A stretch of 64,000 nucleotides of DNA from an uncultured Verrucomicrobia subdivision 3 bacterium (lineage in GTDB: Bacteria; Verrucomicrobiota; Verrucomicrobiia; Limisphaerales; UBA11358). Below the pieces are notes generated by a model. The model did no database searches. It saw nothing but the letters and a program-made list of their open reading frames with translations, and was not told the origin of the DNA. Shown here one piece after another: positions 63,871-64,000 of this stretch. The stretch spans positions 81,707 to 145,706 of the forward strand of contig CAIQKM010000068.1 of assembly GCA_903872345.1 (NCBI GenBank). Reading direction: 5' to 3'. A program made the translations under genes and the position numbers. Each line of letters begins with the position of its first letter. The first letter of the stretch is position 1.

Positions 63871-64000
63871 ACGAAAAGAGTTGCAATCAATTAATACAAA
63901 GCCGGATGTGCTGAAAAAACGGTGTTTTCTGTTTCTGCGAGACAGGTAGGGGTTTTTGGAGTAAACCATAGACCTATGAAGCGACTTCCGCCGACGGGCA

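Noticed and set aside
1..64000. tRNA or rRNA genes
   Set aside because: I looked for T-arm motifs (GGTTCGAATCC-like) and rRNA words on both strands by eye and found none; a covariance search would be decisive.

Overview
The window looks like a chromosomal segment of a Verrucomicrobiota bacterium, probably of the Pedosphaera/Limisphaerales type (subdivision 3). This is inferred from gene style only, with no marker phylogeny. The signs are secreted proteins with prepilin-type N-termini, Tat-exported Gfo/Idh and TIM-barrel proteins, FAD-dependent oxidoreductases with a Calx-beta-like tail, DUF5009 membrane acyltransferases, a GH28 enzyme, and several families of short dispersed repeats between genes. 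Coding sequence is GC-rich. No tRNA, rRNA, prophage, transposase or CRISPR locus was recognised.

Layout. 1-6.4 kb: the cut-off start of an unknown gene, GTP-type PEP carboxykinase (pckG), a frameshifted ParD-like antitoxin, a GNAT acetyltransferase, and alaS with an AT-rich insertion. 6.5-6.7 kb: a probable 6S RNA ending in a strong terminator. 6.9-9.9 kb: a YbfF-like esterase and acetyl-CoA synthetase, with a 26-bp inverted-repeat element between them. 10-18.5 kb: a minus-strand cluster of Gfo/Idh, TIM-barrel epimerase, DUF5009 protein and two FAD oxidoreductases, which reads as an exported carbohydrate-modifying pathway. 18.6-23.4 kb: a pilin-like protein followed by a 1278-residue secreted protein made of three related modules. 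23.7-26.5 kb: a beta-lactamase-fold serine hydrolase divergent from a second DUF5009 gene. 26.7-33.4 kb: a two-component system (LytS/LytTR) followed by TolC, MacA and split MacB, a complete tripartite efflux system with its likely regulator. 33.5-39.4 kb: a PBP4-type DD-peptidase fused to an alpha/beta-hydrolase domain, alanine dehydrogenase with an alpha-oxoamine synthase, and another beta-lactamase-fold hydrolase. 39.4-42.4 kb: a more AT-rich, gene-poor stretch with small membrane proteins, degraded reading frames and an 11-unit 10-bp tandem repeat. 42.4-49.4 kb: YkgJ-family protein, MscS channel, surA-pdxA, a 58-residue membrane protein, an HTH-like/metallo-beta-lactamase protein and GH28. 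49.7-57.9 kb: pyruvate phosphate dikinase, a SpoIIE phosphatase with a CBS-like front end, and cobalamin-dependent methionine synthase. 58-64 kb: a LysM-ending secreted protein overlapping a DUF3142 gene, a second pilin-like protein, a ParE/antitoxin pair and a broken PRC-barrel-like remnant.

How the genes fit together. PckG, PPDK and Acs are enzymes of the PEP-pyruvate-acetate node. Ald, the oxoamine synthase and the DD-peptidase all touch alanine or peptidoglycan. GH28, both DUF5009 proteins, the FAD oxidoreductases and the Tat-exported Gfo/Idh-TIM pair suggest growth on complex glycans. Start codons were chosen from ATG position, overlap and signal-peptide placement; several genes appear to use GTG or TTG.
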